NCBI GenBank assembly: GCA_008711295.1
Contig: VUYV01000156.1
Span: 1,918,543-1,982,542 of the forward strand
Origin: Anarhynchus alexandrinus
Taxonomy: Eukaryota > Chordata > Aves > Charadriiformes > Charadriidae
Direction of reading: 5' to 3'
Length of the DNA stretch: 64,000 nucleotides
The position numbers and the translations under genes are program-made. This document shows positions 25,855 to 37,095 of the stretch, one piece after another. Each line of letters starts with the position of its first letter. Positions within the stretch are counted from its first letter, which is position 1. The notes beneath the pieces are model-generated. The model saw only the letters and a program-made list of their open reading frames with translations, ran no database searches and had not been told where the DNA came from.

Positions 25855-26000
25855 ACGCTCTGTCCGGCGCGGGACTGCTCGGCCTCCACCAGCCACCCCG
25901 CTGCCGCCCCGCCAGCCCCCGCCAGCCCCCGCGAGCCCCCGCCAGCCCGGCCAGCGGCTGACGGACACGGCACGTGTGGGGAGCGAGAGCAGGAAAAGGT
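25855..26000. promoter_or_regulatory. Short CpG/GC-rich pocket with 10-bp repeats
   Basis: A GC-rich block containing a 10-bp GCCAGCCCCC tandem at 25911-25950 and multiple CpGs on either side. It lies about 400 bp from the larger island at 25.1-25.45 kb, so the two may form one regulatory region. Function unknown. Confidence 0.4.
25911..25950. repeat. 10-bp tandem repeat, four units
   Basis: Four consecutive 10-mers: GCCAGCCCCC twice, GCGAGCCCCC, then GCCAGCCCGG. It is a small GC-rich minisatellite-like array. Confidence 0.92.
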
Positions 26001-27780
26001 GGGAACAGCCGTACGGCTTCTGGGGGCCAAGCACCAGGTTGAATCTTTCCTCTCCCCTTGTAACTGCTTTACAGCCAAATTTTAGAGAAAAATACAGGAC
26101 AAATCTCTGCTGTGGGGTTTCAGGAATGTGAGGAGAGGGAAGAATGCGCTTTAATTCAGAACACATGCAGCACACGCATAAATACTGCTCACCGTCCACA
26201 GGAATTGAACTCCGCTCCCCCAACGCTGAGGCTGCACCCGGGGTAACGATGCCCCTCCGCAGCCCGGACGCTCGGCTGCCACCTGAACCACCCCCGGAGC
26301 CCGTCCTACAGAACCAGCAGAGATCTGACAAATTCATTGTCGGTGCAGCACAGCTTCTTCATCTTCTACCCGTTTCCACAGTGTCTCTTACAGGAACGAC
26401 ACTACTCCAAAATGGAAATCTCCTCTAAGCCCCACTGAGCCTATACAAGATGGGTGGCTGTAGGACATCGTGCCTTGTTTTATCCAAAGAGCATTTAATT
26501 ATTCTTATTAATTGTGCTTCCACCACCTCCAGTGGGAGACCGTGCACAGATCATTGCCCACCCGAATTAAATGCAATCATCGGTAATAAAGACTCAAGCC
26601 CTTGCTTAGTCAGTTGGTTAGCACAGAAGCTAACAGCCCCGCTCTCCACACCGCTGGCTGCTGGTGCTCCATTCTTGCCCACTCTGGGCTCGCTCTAGAA
26701 ACAGCGGCTACGGCATCGCTCACCCTTCCCAACAGCGCGTGGCGACGGACCATCCTCCTGTCTTTATCAGCCACAACTCTTACACCTTATTTAATAGCAA
26801 GAACCGGCCATGAGCGGAGAAAAGCGCTCTAGCCGAGTAACAACCAACCTGTTGATGCCCCAACACAGCACGGGGAACCGCAAACAGCCTCTTGTGTTGA
26901 AGGCCACGGGTACAGGTGCAGGTACAGCATCTTCTAGAATTCCTCCACAAGTCAACAAGGACAAAGTTTTGCCCATTTTCTGGCTAAACAACTTGTTTTA
27001 GAAATTGCAGAAGAAAGCCACCTTTCACCCTGCTCAGAAGTAACACCAATCTTTGTAAGATATTATTGGAGATTCAACAGACACAGAATTGCACAAAAAA
27101 TAAATGGATAACACCTGTAGGCTGTTTCTCAGTGAAGTTGGGGCAGTGGCAGGATTGTTTGTAACACCACATTAGCTGGTGCTTTGTTTAGTTTCAGCGC
27201 TGTGCCATGGTTATTAACGTTTGACAGTTAACTGCCAGTGTACATCTGCACACGATTCTCCCAATTCTAACAACGCTGAAAGTGTTGAGAACCTTTGCAG
27301 AGCTCAGGAATATACAAACATATGCTACTATTTGTTCTTAGTCACTTAAAAGCAAAAACCAACGAAAAAAGCAGTACAAAGGGGAAAGAGGGAATAATAA
27401 AAATCATGTCCTAAACTGGAAGACATCCACCACAAGAACTCTTTTTGCTATTCAGCTCGAGTATTCCAGCACAGAGTTTCATTGTCTCGCTCCGAATTAC
27501 TCATCTGCGTAGCAGCTCAAATGACCGCCCCCCCCAGCACCGCTCCGTTCCGCACGCTGGCGGGCGGTGCGAGTTTAGGTGGATCCCACTGAAAACCCAC
27601 AATAAAATCCAGAAATGAGACGCTGAAGCATCTGGTCAGCCCACAGCCATGAGGCTTGGCACTCACAACACGCGCCGCAGGGGATGTTTCAGAGGTCCGT
27701 GTCAGCGAACGCAGCGCTCGTGGGCTGGACAGACAGTCGGACACAGGTGATGCGGATTCACAGGTAAGGCGATGGGCAAA

Positions 27781-27871
27781 GGGAGGTGTCCCTGCCCAGG
27801 GCAGGGGGTGGGACTGGAGGATCTTCAAGGGCCCTTCCAACCCAAACCATGCTACGAGTCTGTGACTCTAT
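27781..27871 (+). mobile_element. CR1 LINE 3' end fragment
   Basis: The sequence GGAGGTGTCCCTGCCCAGGG, followed by a GATCTTCAAGGGCCCTTCCA stretch and a degenerate octamer tail (ACGAGTCTGTGACTCTATG), is the CR1 3' untranslated end. Only about 90 bp are clearly CR1, a severely 5'-truncated insertion. Confidence 0.93.
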
Positions 27872-28602
27872 GCAAATACTGGCACCATCTGACAGCAGAG
27901 GCTCCTTTCAGCCTCACAGCATGCGGACACCACACACCCGGCACGTGAGTGTTTCCTAAGCAATCACACCGACATTACCAGCAGAGAGACAAATTGATTA
28001 CCATGCTCGCCACCCCTGCGGCAGCGCGCAGGCTGCCTAGATGGAAGCCACTGACAGATCATCTTATCCAAACCCACAGCCAACCGCTCTGCCGACGGCT
28101 GCTCCCGCATCCCCGCTCCCCACCAGGACATGTCCTGCTGCCCCCGACTCCGCTTCTGCACGGCGGGTGGGTCCTGGCGGTTCAGTCCCTCAAAACTACC
28201 TCCACACTTTTGGTTTTCTCCAAATCTTCTGCCCAGAAGACTGGACCCTCTTAGCTTTACTCTCTGTCTGAAAAATCCCCCCGTGCCTTGCCCCGCTCTG
28301 TTTCCCGTGGCACATCAGCCTGTTTTCAGCTGCTGTTTGATCGCCGCCTTTCTGAAAAGCATTTCGGGTTGTTCTGGAAATGCGTGCACTCGTCCTTGCT
28401 GAAGGGAACTGAAATAAAATGGGATTCGCCAAAATCAAGCCAGCTGGAAGGCAGAGACGGCGACCTGCACACCAGCAATTTGGAGCCAGAAAGTGCCATC
28501 TCCAATTTTGAGTACAATGACCAATAAAACATTTGTTTTCTGTCAACCTTCTCCTGCTTCGTGATTTCAGCTGTAATCTCTGAACCCGAGTGTGCTTACA
28601 TC

Positions 28603-28629
28603 TAACAGCCGTAACAGCCGTAACAGCCG
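28603..28629. repeat. (TAACAGCCG)3 tandem repeat
   Basis: Three perfect adjacent copies of the 9-mer TAACAGCCG. Confidence 0.95.
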
Positions 28630-31600
28630 ACCATTCCAAAAAGGACGGAAAGTGAAGTCTCCTCGGGTACAGATCGCTTAGTCACACCAGCAGGTATTTG
28701 AGGATTTTGCCCATTTACAGAGGCACTTAACCAAGCTGAGTACAGAATCTTGCCAGATTTCAGAGGGCTAAAATCCGGTAATTACGAAGGGAAAGTGCTG
28801 CAGTCATTGACAGACTAGCTAGTCTGGCAAGAGTCAGCCACCGTAAAAAGACAAGTGACTGTTCTCAGCTATAAAGAAAATCTTAGAGAGAGAAGCTCCA
28901 GCTACAGTGAAATTTCTTTCTCCTCCAGGTGTCTCTTCCAGCAGCACGGTTGTTCAAGACGGTTTTGCTTCCACCTAAGCGATGACTAAGTATAACTTTG
29001 TGATGGGACCTTTAGACTGTCAGAGCAGACTTTCCAGCAGTCCTATAGCTCCGCGTACAGCAAAGGTCAGGCGATGAGACAGGTACAAACAATAGGAAGT
29101 AGATTAAAAATGTTGGTAAGACACTTTGGTACACTTACACCGAAGCGTTACAAAACAGAAGACTGACTACATGGGCTGTGCAAAAGCAGCGTAACGGATC
29201 TCCACAGCTTAGTAGTTTTCCTTTGCCTATGGCAAAAGGACAGGGCTCAAAATTAGTTCAGGATACTGAACCACCTGCGCCAACTAACACGGCGGCAGCT
29301 CAGCCTTCCTCCCTCTCGACTGCGTGGCGGAGTCTGGCACATCACCTGGCAAACCCTTATCTGTCAACCGTCTTAGGAACTTAACTCAGACATGTAAGAC
29401 ATGATCTGTTCAAAGATGGCTAATAAGAAAATTAAGATTACTAATTACATATGCTGCCATCAGCTTATGGTTTCAACACCACAACTTTGTGGCTTAAATG
29501 AACACTGGGAAATCAAATGTCATCTTCCTGAAGCATCCCATCTGGAATCTGAATCAGATGCGAAGGAGAGGTGACAGCTCAGCATTTCCACGAAGTACGC
29601 GTTCACTGACATCCCCAAAGCGTCTTACGCAGACTCCTTCCGACCTCCTGCCAAGTTACAGTCTCCAAGCAATCACTGAAGGAGCACGGGGGACTTCTGG
29701 GGTCGTCCAGCAAGTTCACTCCTCATTTTCACCTGGAAGTATTTCCTTCAGGATTGTTAAGAGAGAGGTGGATGGATATTAGGTGTAGCAGTCAACAGTA
29801 AAGTGAAAAGATCCAGCAGAAATCCCCCGAGATTTCATTACAGCCGCCACAGTTCTCGGTTCGTATACAAAGGCGGGGGAGGGGGAGGTTTAGAGAATCA
29901 GGTCTCTTACCTTACCAATGTATTTTATCCAAATGACTCAAAACCTCTGATAAACTTTGATCAGCATCAAATGTAAACAGCAATTTGAACGTCAGAAGAA
30001 CTAGTGCATTACAGTATTTCAAACAGGCGTTGCAGGATTTTAACACAGACGGTTTTCCCAACATACAAGAGACATTCCCACCGAAAGAACAGCTCTGCAT
30101 ACAACCAAATATTTGTAGAGGTGCAAGTGTGTTGGACCACACCTTGAGAACCTCCAGAATTATGCTGGGCTTTATGGTAAACAAGCCCTGAAGCCATTTC
30201 CCTAGCATACCTCTCCATGGGTCCATTCTAAACGCTGCCCTGATCTTGAGCTGCACCCCTGTCTCAGAATAGAGACACGGGAAGAAGACAATAAAATCAG
30301 AACAGTACGATCTGCAAGAGCTGTCAAAATTGAAGACAAAAGTAAGATGAAATCCATAGTAGTAAAGGGACAGGATCACAGTGACTCATAACGTATTCAC
30401 ACCCAGGTGGCTGCAGTGTACCCTGCAGGATGGAGCTGGTCCATAACCCCCCCCCAGAAGGACCTCGTGCTCAGGAGGGACCGTCACAAAGCCCAGCAGA
30501 CATCTACCGCAGACACGGGTCCTGCCTCTTGGCTCACAGTCTCCCGTCCCGTCCCACCCCCCGTCTGCGCTCAGTCAGCACCGCCTGCCAAGAAGGACAA
30601 AGCTGATGATGGGGGAAAGGGGAAAAATCAAATTTGCAAAAGTACTAAATATATAAATCTCTTTGGCCAAGGTGAACGTGGGAAAAATTCTTCAGGAGGG
30701 GCGTCACATTTAGCAAGTTTTGCCAGATCATTACTCTTGTAATGCAAAGGGGAGAAACAGCAACACCATGTTTCCTTATAATGACTCGCCTCCTTTATCA
30801 CAGACCTCTGAAGCACCAAGTAATTTAGTAGTTGCTATGGAAACTGCCAGTTTTATTGAACAGCCCTGAAAGGGTCAAGAGGTACCATCAAACCGGCCAA
30901 TTGTAAATGATTTCCCCGCTAAACATCTGCTTCACTTTAGTTGTCCCACCACTTCTCTGTTTTGTTTTTAGAACAGCATTTGGACTGGCTCCAGAGTAGG
31001 TGTCATTCTTCAGTGGGGCTGCAACAGGTAAGTCCAAAAATAGCAATTTTCATGCTCTAATACACTGTAAAATCCATCATAGAGAGGAGCAATACCGAGG
31101 GCAGAATGACTAAGGGACTGTGGAACATTCCTTCTCCCACACGTCAGCACTGACCTGAGACAGTGGGAACCAGCATGAAGAGTTAGTTTTCACCGTGATC
31201 CCCAGAGGTTTCACACTGCTGCTTACAACAGCCATGAGATGAACAACCTACCAGAGCGATCCGCTTGTGCCTTGGGAGAAGGGACGACACGGAGCAGTAG
31301 GAGCGCCCAGCCCAGGGCTCAGCTTCACCACCCTGAGACGGGACCGTCTCCCTTCCAGCACGGGTCTGCGCTCTAGGACCACACAACATCGCCTCGCCTG
31401 CACTGACTGCCAGAGAACAATGTAACCTGCCCTCCTTTATTCATCACACAGAGGTTAACACTGAAATCACAGGCGCCAGGTAGCAGCGTCTGTTCCTGCA
31501 GGCACGGAGAAGAGCAGGAGGACTGGCTGCATGTCCAACTTTGCTACTGAACTCACTGGATTTGTTTCAGTTCCACAAAAGTGCCTCGCTTCCCAAATTC

Positions 31601-32699
31601 CTTATTATCCCCATCTCTTGAACGCGTATCTACTGTAAACCCAAAAGCATCGGCAAAAAGTAAGAAGAGTACAGGAGCAAGGTTTCCTCTGTGGAGGGCA
31701 CAAAGAGCTTTTCAGTGCAGAGGCACTCGCTGCTGCTTGGACAGAGAGCCGCCCCAGGCAGCATCACCTGGAAATCCTTATTCCAACATCCAGGCTACAA
31801 CTGTACTTAATTCAAATAACAGGGGTGGGCAGGAGAGAACATTTTATTACAGAACATACCTGAATTTAAGAGGCTGCATGTCCCTAATGACAACCATGCC
31901 CCAGCTCTTTGCCCAGGGAAACCCAGTAAAGGGCAGGCTCTGCTCCTTCCCCACACGTTCTCTCCATTCTTCATTTGGCTGAAATTATCCAAGTGATGAT
32001 GAAGAAAGCAAAAGCTATGCCTGTGTAGACAAGTTCTGGTCTTTCTCACATATCCTCTGAACTCCATTACTTCTGTAAAGTCCCAGCTTGGAAGAAAATA
32101 TTCTAAACTCTGTGGCATTTGGCATGCCTTGGTATGGAGACTCCAGCCCTTATCCAGACTTTCCATCCCAAGGAACTCCAGGAGAAATGAAGACATTCCT
32201 CTGCATGTCCACAGGAAAAATTCCCCCTTTGTCAGGTGGTGAGTTCATACTATTAATGCTGGTTCTCTTTTCTAAAATTACCCACCACACACAAACTTCC
32301 ACACACCCCTCAGCACCGCTCTGTGGGGACACCCTCAGCAGAAGAAGAGTTGCGATGAGACCTTTGCAACGGCCGCAGCCACAGGCAGGGCTGGAGGGGA
32401 CTCGTCCCTCATGAGACCTCACCCAGGCAGAGCGCACGCCTGGACTCCCCAGAAAGTGATCAGTGGATGAGTCTGTTCAGATCAGGCCTCCATCCCTGAG
32501 TGCGCACACTCAAATTCTTGCGTTATCATACTCTTATTGAAGACTTGCAACCACAGTCCGGAGTCTCTTCGGAAAGCGGATCCCCCAGTGACTCGTGTGG
32601 CATTCTTTAAAAAACCTCTCTGCCCAATGAAGTCCAACGATTTCAACAGGAGTCTCACAACTGCTCTGTCCCGCCCAGGCAGTAAGTTGCCCGCACAGC

Positions 32700-32955
32700 T
32701 GAAGGGCACGAGGTGCGCCTGACGCACGTCTTTCCATCGTGCGACCGGCGCCGCGTCCCTCCCCGCCGGCAGCAAACATCCCCAGCTAACCCCGAAACGC
32801 GCAGTGGCGCAAGGACGGGCTCGAGCACAGGCGGCGCGGCTGGACCTTTCCCAGAGAGAGGGGACAAAGCGCGTGCTCGGTCCTTCTCTTAACAAAGGGG
32901 CTCTCCCCAGAACGAGCGGCCTCACGGCAGGCGGAGGACACAGCAAAACTCAGGT
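32700..32955. promoter_or_regulatory. Intronic CpG-rich pocket next to CR1
   Basis: A CpG-dense block ending about 50 bp before the 3' end of the CR1 copy at 33005. No transcript structure is visible. It may be regulatory or just GC-rich intron. Confidence 0.4.
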
Positions 32956-33004
32956 GAAGTGGGAGAAATCCAAAAGGCGCAGAAGGTGAAGGAAGGGACC
33001 GTCT

Positions 33005-33961
33005 TCATAGAATCATAGAATGGTTTAGGTTGGAAAGGACCTTGAAGATCATCGAGTTCCACCCCCCCTGCCATAGGCAGGAACACCTCCCACTAGACCA
33101 GGTTGCCCAAGGCCACGTCCAGCCTGGCCTTGAACACCTCCAGGGATGGGGCCTCAACAACCCCTCTGGGCAACCTGGGACAGTGCCTCACCACCCTCAC
33201 AGGGAAACACTTCTTCCTAATGTTCAATCTAAACCTGCCCTCTTCCAGTTTGAAGCCATTCCCCCTCGTCCTATCACTCCATGCCCCAGTAAAAAGTCCT
33301 TCCCCTGCTCTCCTGTAGGCCCCCTTTAGGTACTGAAAGGCCGCAATAAGATCTCCCCGGAGCCTTCTCTTCTCCAGGCTGAACAGCCCCAACTCCTTCA
33401 GCCTCTCCTCATAGCAGAGGTGCTCCAGCCCTCGGATCATCCTCGTGGCCCTCCTCTGGACACGCTCCAACAGGTCCATGTCCTTCTTATGTTGGGGACT
33501 CCAGAGCTGGATGCAGTACTCCAGGTGGGGTCTCACGAGAGTGGAGTAGAGGGGCAGAATCCCCTCCCTCGCCCTGCTGGCCACACTTCTTTTGATGCAG
33601 CCCAGGATGCGGTTGGCCTTCTGGGCTGCGATCGCACATTGCTGGCTCATGTTGAGCTTCTCGTCGATCAGCACACCCAGGTCCTTCTCCTCAGTGCTGC
33701 TCTCCAGCCATTCCCCGCCCAACCTGTAATTGTGCTTGGGATTGCCCCGACCTAGATGTAAGACCTTGCATTTGGCCTTGTTGAACTGCATGAGGTTGGC
33801 TTGGGCCCACCTCTCCAGCCTGTCCAGGTCCCTCTGGATGGCATCCCTCCCTTCCAGCGTGTCTACCTCGCCAAACAGCTTGGTATCATCGGCAAACTTG
33901 CTGAGGGTGCTCTCGACCCCACTGTCCATATCTCCTACAAAGATGTTGAACAGTACAGGTC
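33005..33961 (-). mobile_element. CR1 LINE, 5'-truncated, with open ORF2 C-terminus
   Basis: The plus strand starts CATAGAATCATAGAATGG, the complement of two ATTCTATG octamers of the CR1 3' end. Reading the minus strand, the element begins near 33961 with [20 protein letters not shown] and [13 protein letters not shown] is the CR1/LINE reverse-transcriptase catalytic motif. It runs without a stop to 33093 (about 290 codons), ending [15 protein letters not shown]. This covers the end of the RT palm, the thumb and the C-terminal tail, followed by about 90 bp of 3' UTR. The endonuclease and most of the RT are missing, so it cannot move by itself. The uninterrupted frame suggests a fairly recent insertion compared with the other copies here. 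It lies in the same orientation as TTC28. Confidence 0.96.
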
Positions 33962-34084
33962 TTCTCAGAGTTGCTTGTAACGCTAGGACTGTACAGCAAC
34001 TGCGAATCACACAAATACAGCTACGAATGCACCAGCGCCAAAGAGGAACGTTCATGTGCGCAGTCACTTCCAGCTAAGAGGAAT

Positions 34085-34520
34085 TCACCGCATCTGGACT
34101 CGGCCGCAGGCAAGTGCCAGGCGGTAGCAGAGCCTCCCTTCCTACAAACATGGCGGGACGCGCCAGCGAAGGAGGTCACACACCGCCAGGGGCTCGGGAC
34201 GCTGACGGAGAAAGCCAAGCGCCGCCCGCCCCGGCCACAGCCGGCCCTGAGGACGGTAAGGCCCCGTTTGGGGCAGCTGCTCAACAGCAGAGTGATCTCC
34301 AGTGTCAATTCTCTCCCGACGAACAGACACAGCAACTGCCCCTACAAAACCCACAGCGTGAGGTTTCCAGTACGGAGGATCCATTCGGCATTCAGCAACG
34401 AAACACCTCGCGGTAACGGCCGCTGCACGACCCGCGCCGGCTTCAACCAGAGCCCCCCGGGACCGGCGGGAGCCAAGCCAGCCCCACGCGTGGGGCACAC
34501 AGCGCCCGCGGGGACCCGAG
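34085..34520. promoter_or_regulatory. Intronic CpG island with ATGGCGG motif
   Basis: A CpG-dense region beginning about 120 bp beyond the truncated 5' end of the CR1 copy. On the plus strand an ATG at 34150 lies in AACATGGCGGGAC, resembling both a good Kozak context and a YY1-type promoter element. The open frame from it reaches a donor-like GAGGACG|GTAAGG at about 34255. The encoded peptide (MAGRASEGGHTPPGARDADG and on) is not recognised. A candidate internal promoter with a first exon, unproven. Confidence 0.45.
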
Positions 34521-35279
34521 GGCAAACCCTTTCTTGACCACTTCTTGCACCTTCCTCTTCCACCAGCCCCTCTTGTGGCGTTTCCACAGGAGATCTGCTG
34601 AAAAACAGTATGTTGCTGTTTCACTGCAGCATTCCTGCAGGATAAACGCAGCCACGGTGAAAACACAAATGTATCTTCAGGGAAGGAGAAAGTCGGTAAT
34701 AACTACAGTTTGCTGAGGAAATCTCCAGACAGTAGGGATGGCTGTGGCCTCTTCACTTTATGTGAACTATGAAAATTTGAATAACCTTGGGCAAGAGGTT
34801 TAAGACAGTAAGCAACAGGAAAATCTCCTCCGCGAGGTACCAAGAAAAAGCCACAAGAACAAAGAGGAGAAAGCGCTGCCTGCTGCTTGCCACCAGCCCG
34901 CGACTCCACCAGGGTGCCAGGAGGTGAACAAGCAGCTTAGTGAATAATTGAAGACACAATAATGAAACCGCAGAATGTCAGAGACATAATACAGTTTTGT
35001 AGGTTTCATCACGAAGCCTTTGAATTCCCAAATAAGACACACTGAATAATTTATCCCTGTGTCAATACCGGGTCAGCAGCTGTTCACTCGTAGCTAACAA
35101 CAGTCCAACACGCTTCAAGACACCTGAATGGGTCTGAACAGATTAACGAGCAGTGTCCAGAGGGAAGAGGTGATGAAAACTCAACCCACTCACCCTTCCA
35201 AACGGCGGGCTCAGGTAACAGCGTGTGGAGCCAGCAGTTGTGCCATGCACATGAGGCCCCACAGGTTCTGGACCCGCTT

Positions 35280-35790
35280 TAGTGCCGCCCAACAGTGCAG
35301 CTCCTCGGCAGCCGGAGAGCAGAGGCCAAGCCGGGCTCATCACCCCGCCACCCAGAGCCGTGCTCATCCAGAGCGAACCCGGAGGCTCACCCCCGTTTAT
35401 GGCACCGCACCAGCTGCAGCAGCCACCGCACGGGGCCCAAAGACCAAGCCAAGGGAGTCAGCCCCGTCCTTCTGCTCTGAGGGACCCCCTGTCATACAGC
35501 TAACGAGACACTCATCCCAGGAGCCTGACTTAATGGCCTTCTTAAATAGGAGGGTAAGTGTACTTAGGGAAAAACGAACACTACTTCTGCTTCTTTTAAT
35601 TCGGAATACCGCGGTGGGCTCCCGGCTCCACAGAGCGGTGTCTGCTGTCCGCGCCCGAGCCCACCCCTCAGCCGCGCGCCGACACGAGCCGCCTCCGCAG
35701 AGCTGCTCCGTCGGGCAGCCCAACAAACCTCTCGCCAAGTGCTGCCCCGCAGAAACGCTGCAAACAGTGTTGCGGCCCGACGGACGAAAA
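35280..35790. promoter_or_regulatory. CpG-rich intronic region with long open frame
   Basis: A GC- and CpG-rich stretch. A 268-codon plus-strand frame (35128-35934) spans it, but its predicted protein is low-complexity and rich in Ala, Arg, Pro and Ser, with no domain I recognise. I therefore list the region as CpG-rich and not as a gene. Confidence 0.35.
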
Positions 35791-36252
35791 ATGGCGAGAA
35801 CAGTTCTAACTCGTGTGTGTGGTTTTATCAGAATTCCCTATCAGCTTCCCAGTTCTGCTGCAACTGCCCGAAGTACAGCGATTGCAGCTCTGGCAAAGGG
35901 GCCCACTTTATTTGATCACGTGTGTTCTTCCTAGCATCCAAAATGAACAACGGCAGGAAAACCGTTACTGTCTGTAGTATCTGGAAGTCCCCCGTTGTCC
36001 TGGTTTGGTCTCTATGCTATTAAATCCGACTCACTCAGCAGAACAGGCAGTGTCCAGCACAGCACTACTCCGTACCCAACTGTCTGTGAAAAAACAGGTA
36101 ACGTACCAAGTCAAGAAGAAAGTGTGAATGAGGGCAAAGACCCCACTGAAATATCAATTCTAGTACGATGAGCACTGCACAGGTTTGTCTAGCCATTATC
36201 TGGCACTTGCCAGGTATTTATGCGCGCTCAGTTTTTAACACCTGATTTTATT

Positions 36253-36288
36253 AGCTTAGTTTTAATTTTTAGTTTAGTTTTAATTTTT
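36253..36288. repeat. 18-bp AT-rich tandem duplication
   Basis: Two adjacent 18-mers, AGCTTAGTTTTAATTTTT and AGTTTAGTTTTAATTTTT, differ by one base. Confidence 0.92.
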
Positions 36289-37049
36289 CCATGTTTTTAG
36301 CATTCACTGATGGGCAGACACACGTGCAGCAATCCATGGCTGCTCTGCCAATAACTGTATGGCAGCAGGTACAAATCCCTGTATTTTCTAAGGGAAATCC
36401 CACAATTAGCACACCCAAGCACCCGTGATAGGATCAAAGAGCACAGCTCAATCTGTCCTGGAAATCTGCTTTCCTAGAAATCCGCTTTAGATAGCATGAA
36501 TACACAGGTGCCTAACACACACAACAAAGCTCGCAGGATTTAAGGCAATTCTCAACCATCAAGGACTTATCCCCATCTGACAGTTCTGAAGCAGCCCCCA
36601 TCAATACCAACTGACCTGGTGGCATGAGTAAGTACCTCCCAGTTCACCCTTTAAATGACAGAATTCTTCTCAGCTGAGCTACTCCCCTGAGCATCTCCCT
36701 GGGAGGACAGAGCAGCGCTGCAGCAGCAGAGCCGTGTGCCTGCAGCTCTCCCCGCAGAAGGGGCAGGCACGCTCTAACGAGTTCCCCTTTCCACCTATGC
36801 TGACATTACTTTTGTAAAGTATCACCTTATCCGAGGGAAAAAAAAGCAATACAGCTACACCGTGCACACATTCTTTTGGCTTTGATGACAATAAATGCTT
36901 TCTATTGTTCCTCTTAAAATTCTCTTTATCATTTAAATGAAAAAAAATCTAGAGATCTGCAGTAAACTTTGTGAGGTATTAGTTATGTCCATTCATTTGT
37001 AAGATACAACAGATTCTTCCATATGAGACCTCTCGGTCTGCTCTGCCAA

Positions 37050-37095
37050 CTGATCTCCAGAGGTCCCTTCCAACCCTGACCATTCTGTGATTATG
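37050..37095 (+). mobile_element. CR1 3' tail remnant
   Basis: CTGATCTCCAGAGGTCCCTT, followed by CCAACCCTGACCATTCTGTG and ATTATG, matches the extreme 3' end of CR1 (GATCTCNNGGTCCCTTCCAACC...ATTCTGTGATT). Only about 45 bp remain. Confidence 0.85.

Larger units (their letters stand above)
19535..27780. other. TTC28 long upstream intron, segment 1
   Basis: This is the first part of the long intron upstream of the exon at 19534. It contains an AT-rich microsatellite (20.1 kb), purine-rich simple sequence (22.0 and 22.8 kb), two CpG-rich pockets (25.1 and 25.9 kb) and AT-rich blocks near 21.0-21.2 and 24.4-24.6 kb. No exon of TTC28 or another gene was recognised. Confidence 0.65.
27872..33004. 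other. TTC28 long upstream intron, segment 2
   Basis: Unique intronic sequence. A three-copy 9-bp repeat (28603-28629) and a G-rich run at 29872-29890 are the only structured items. No exons, RNA genes or further transposon pieces were recognised, apart from the CpG-rich pocket at 32.7-32.95 kb. Confidence 0.65.

Noticed and set aside
25798..26337. 179-codon minus-strand open frame, Gly-rich
   Set aside because: Runs across the GC-rich 10-bp repeat array; glycine-rich part is the repeat translated. No domain or splice support.
26440..26620. Possible old LINE or SINE
   Set aside because: Some phrases resemble old repeat consensus sequences, but I could not align it to any family with confidence.
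28811..28826. 16-bp perfect palindrome CAGACTAGCTAGTCTG
   Set aside because: About one such palindrome is expected by chance in this length; no associated feature.
29872..29890. G-rich run as G-quadruplex
   Set aside because: Only two runs of three or more G are long enough; the outer runs have two Gs, so a stable four-run quadruplex is not supported.
30660..30690. Possible TTC28 upstream exon ending W-P-K (complement CTTTGGCCA)
   Set aside because: The codons before it are not NPK and no GT donor follows in the right place; coincidental match.
33093..34067. 324-codon minus-strand open frame as a host gene
   Set aside because: The C-terminal ~290 codons are CR1 reverse transcriptase; the N-terminal codons are read-through from flanking DNA.
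35128..35934. 268-codon plus-strand open frame
   Set aside because: It lies in GC-rich DNA, the protein is Ala/Arg/Pro/Ser-rich low complexity with no domain, and minus-strand frames overlap it. No splice or promoter structure supports it.
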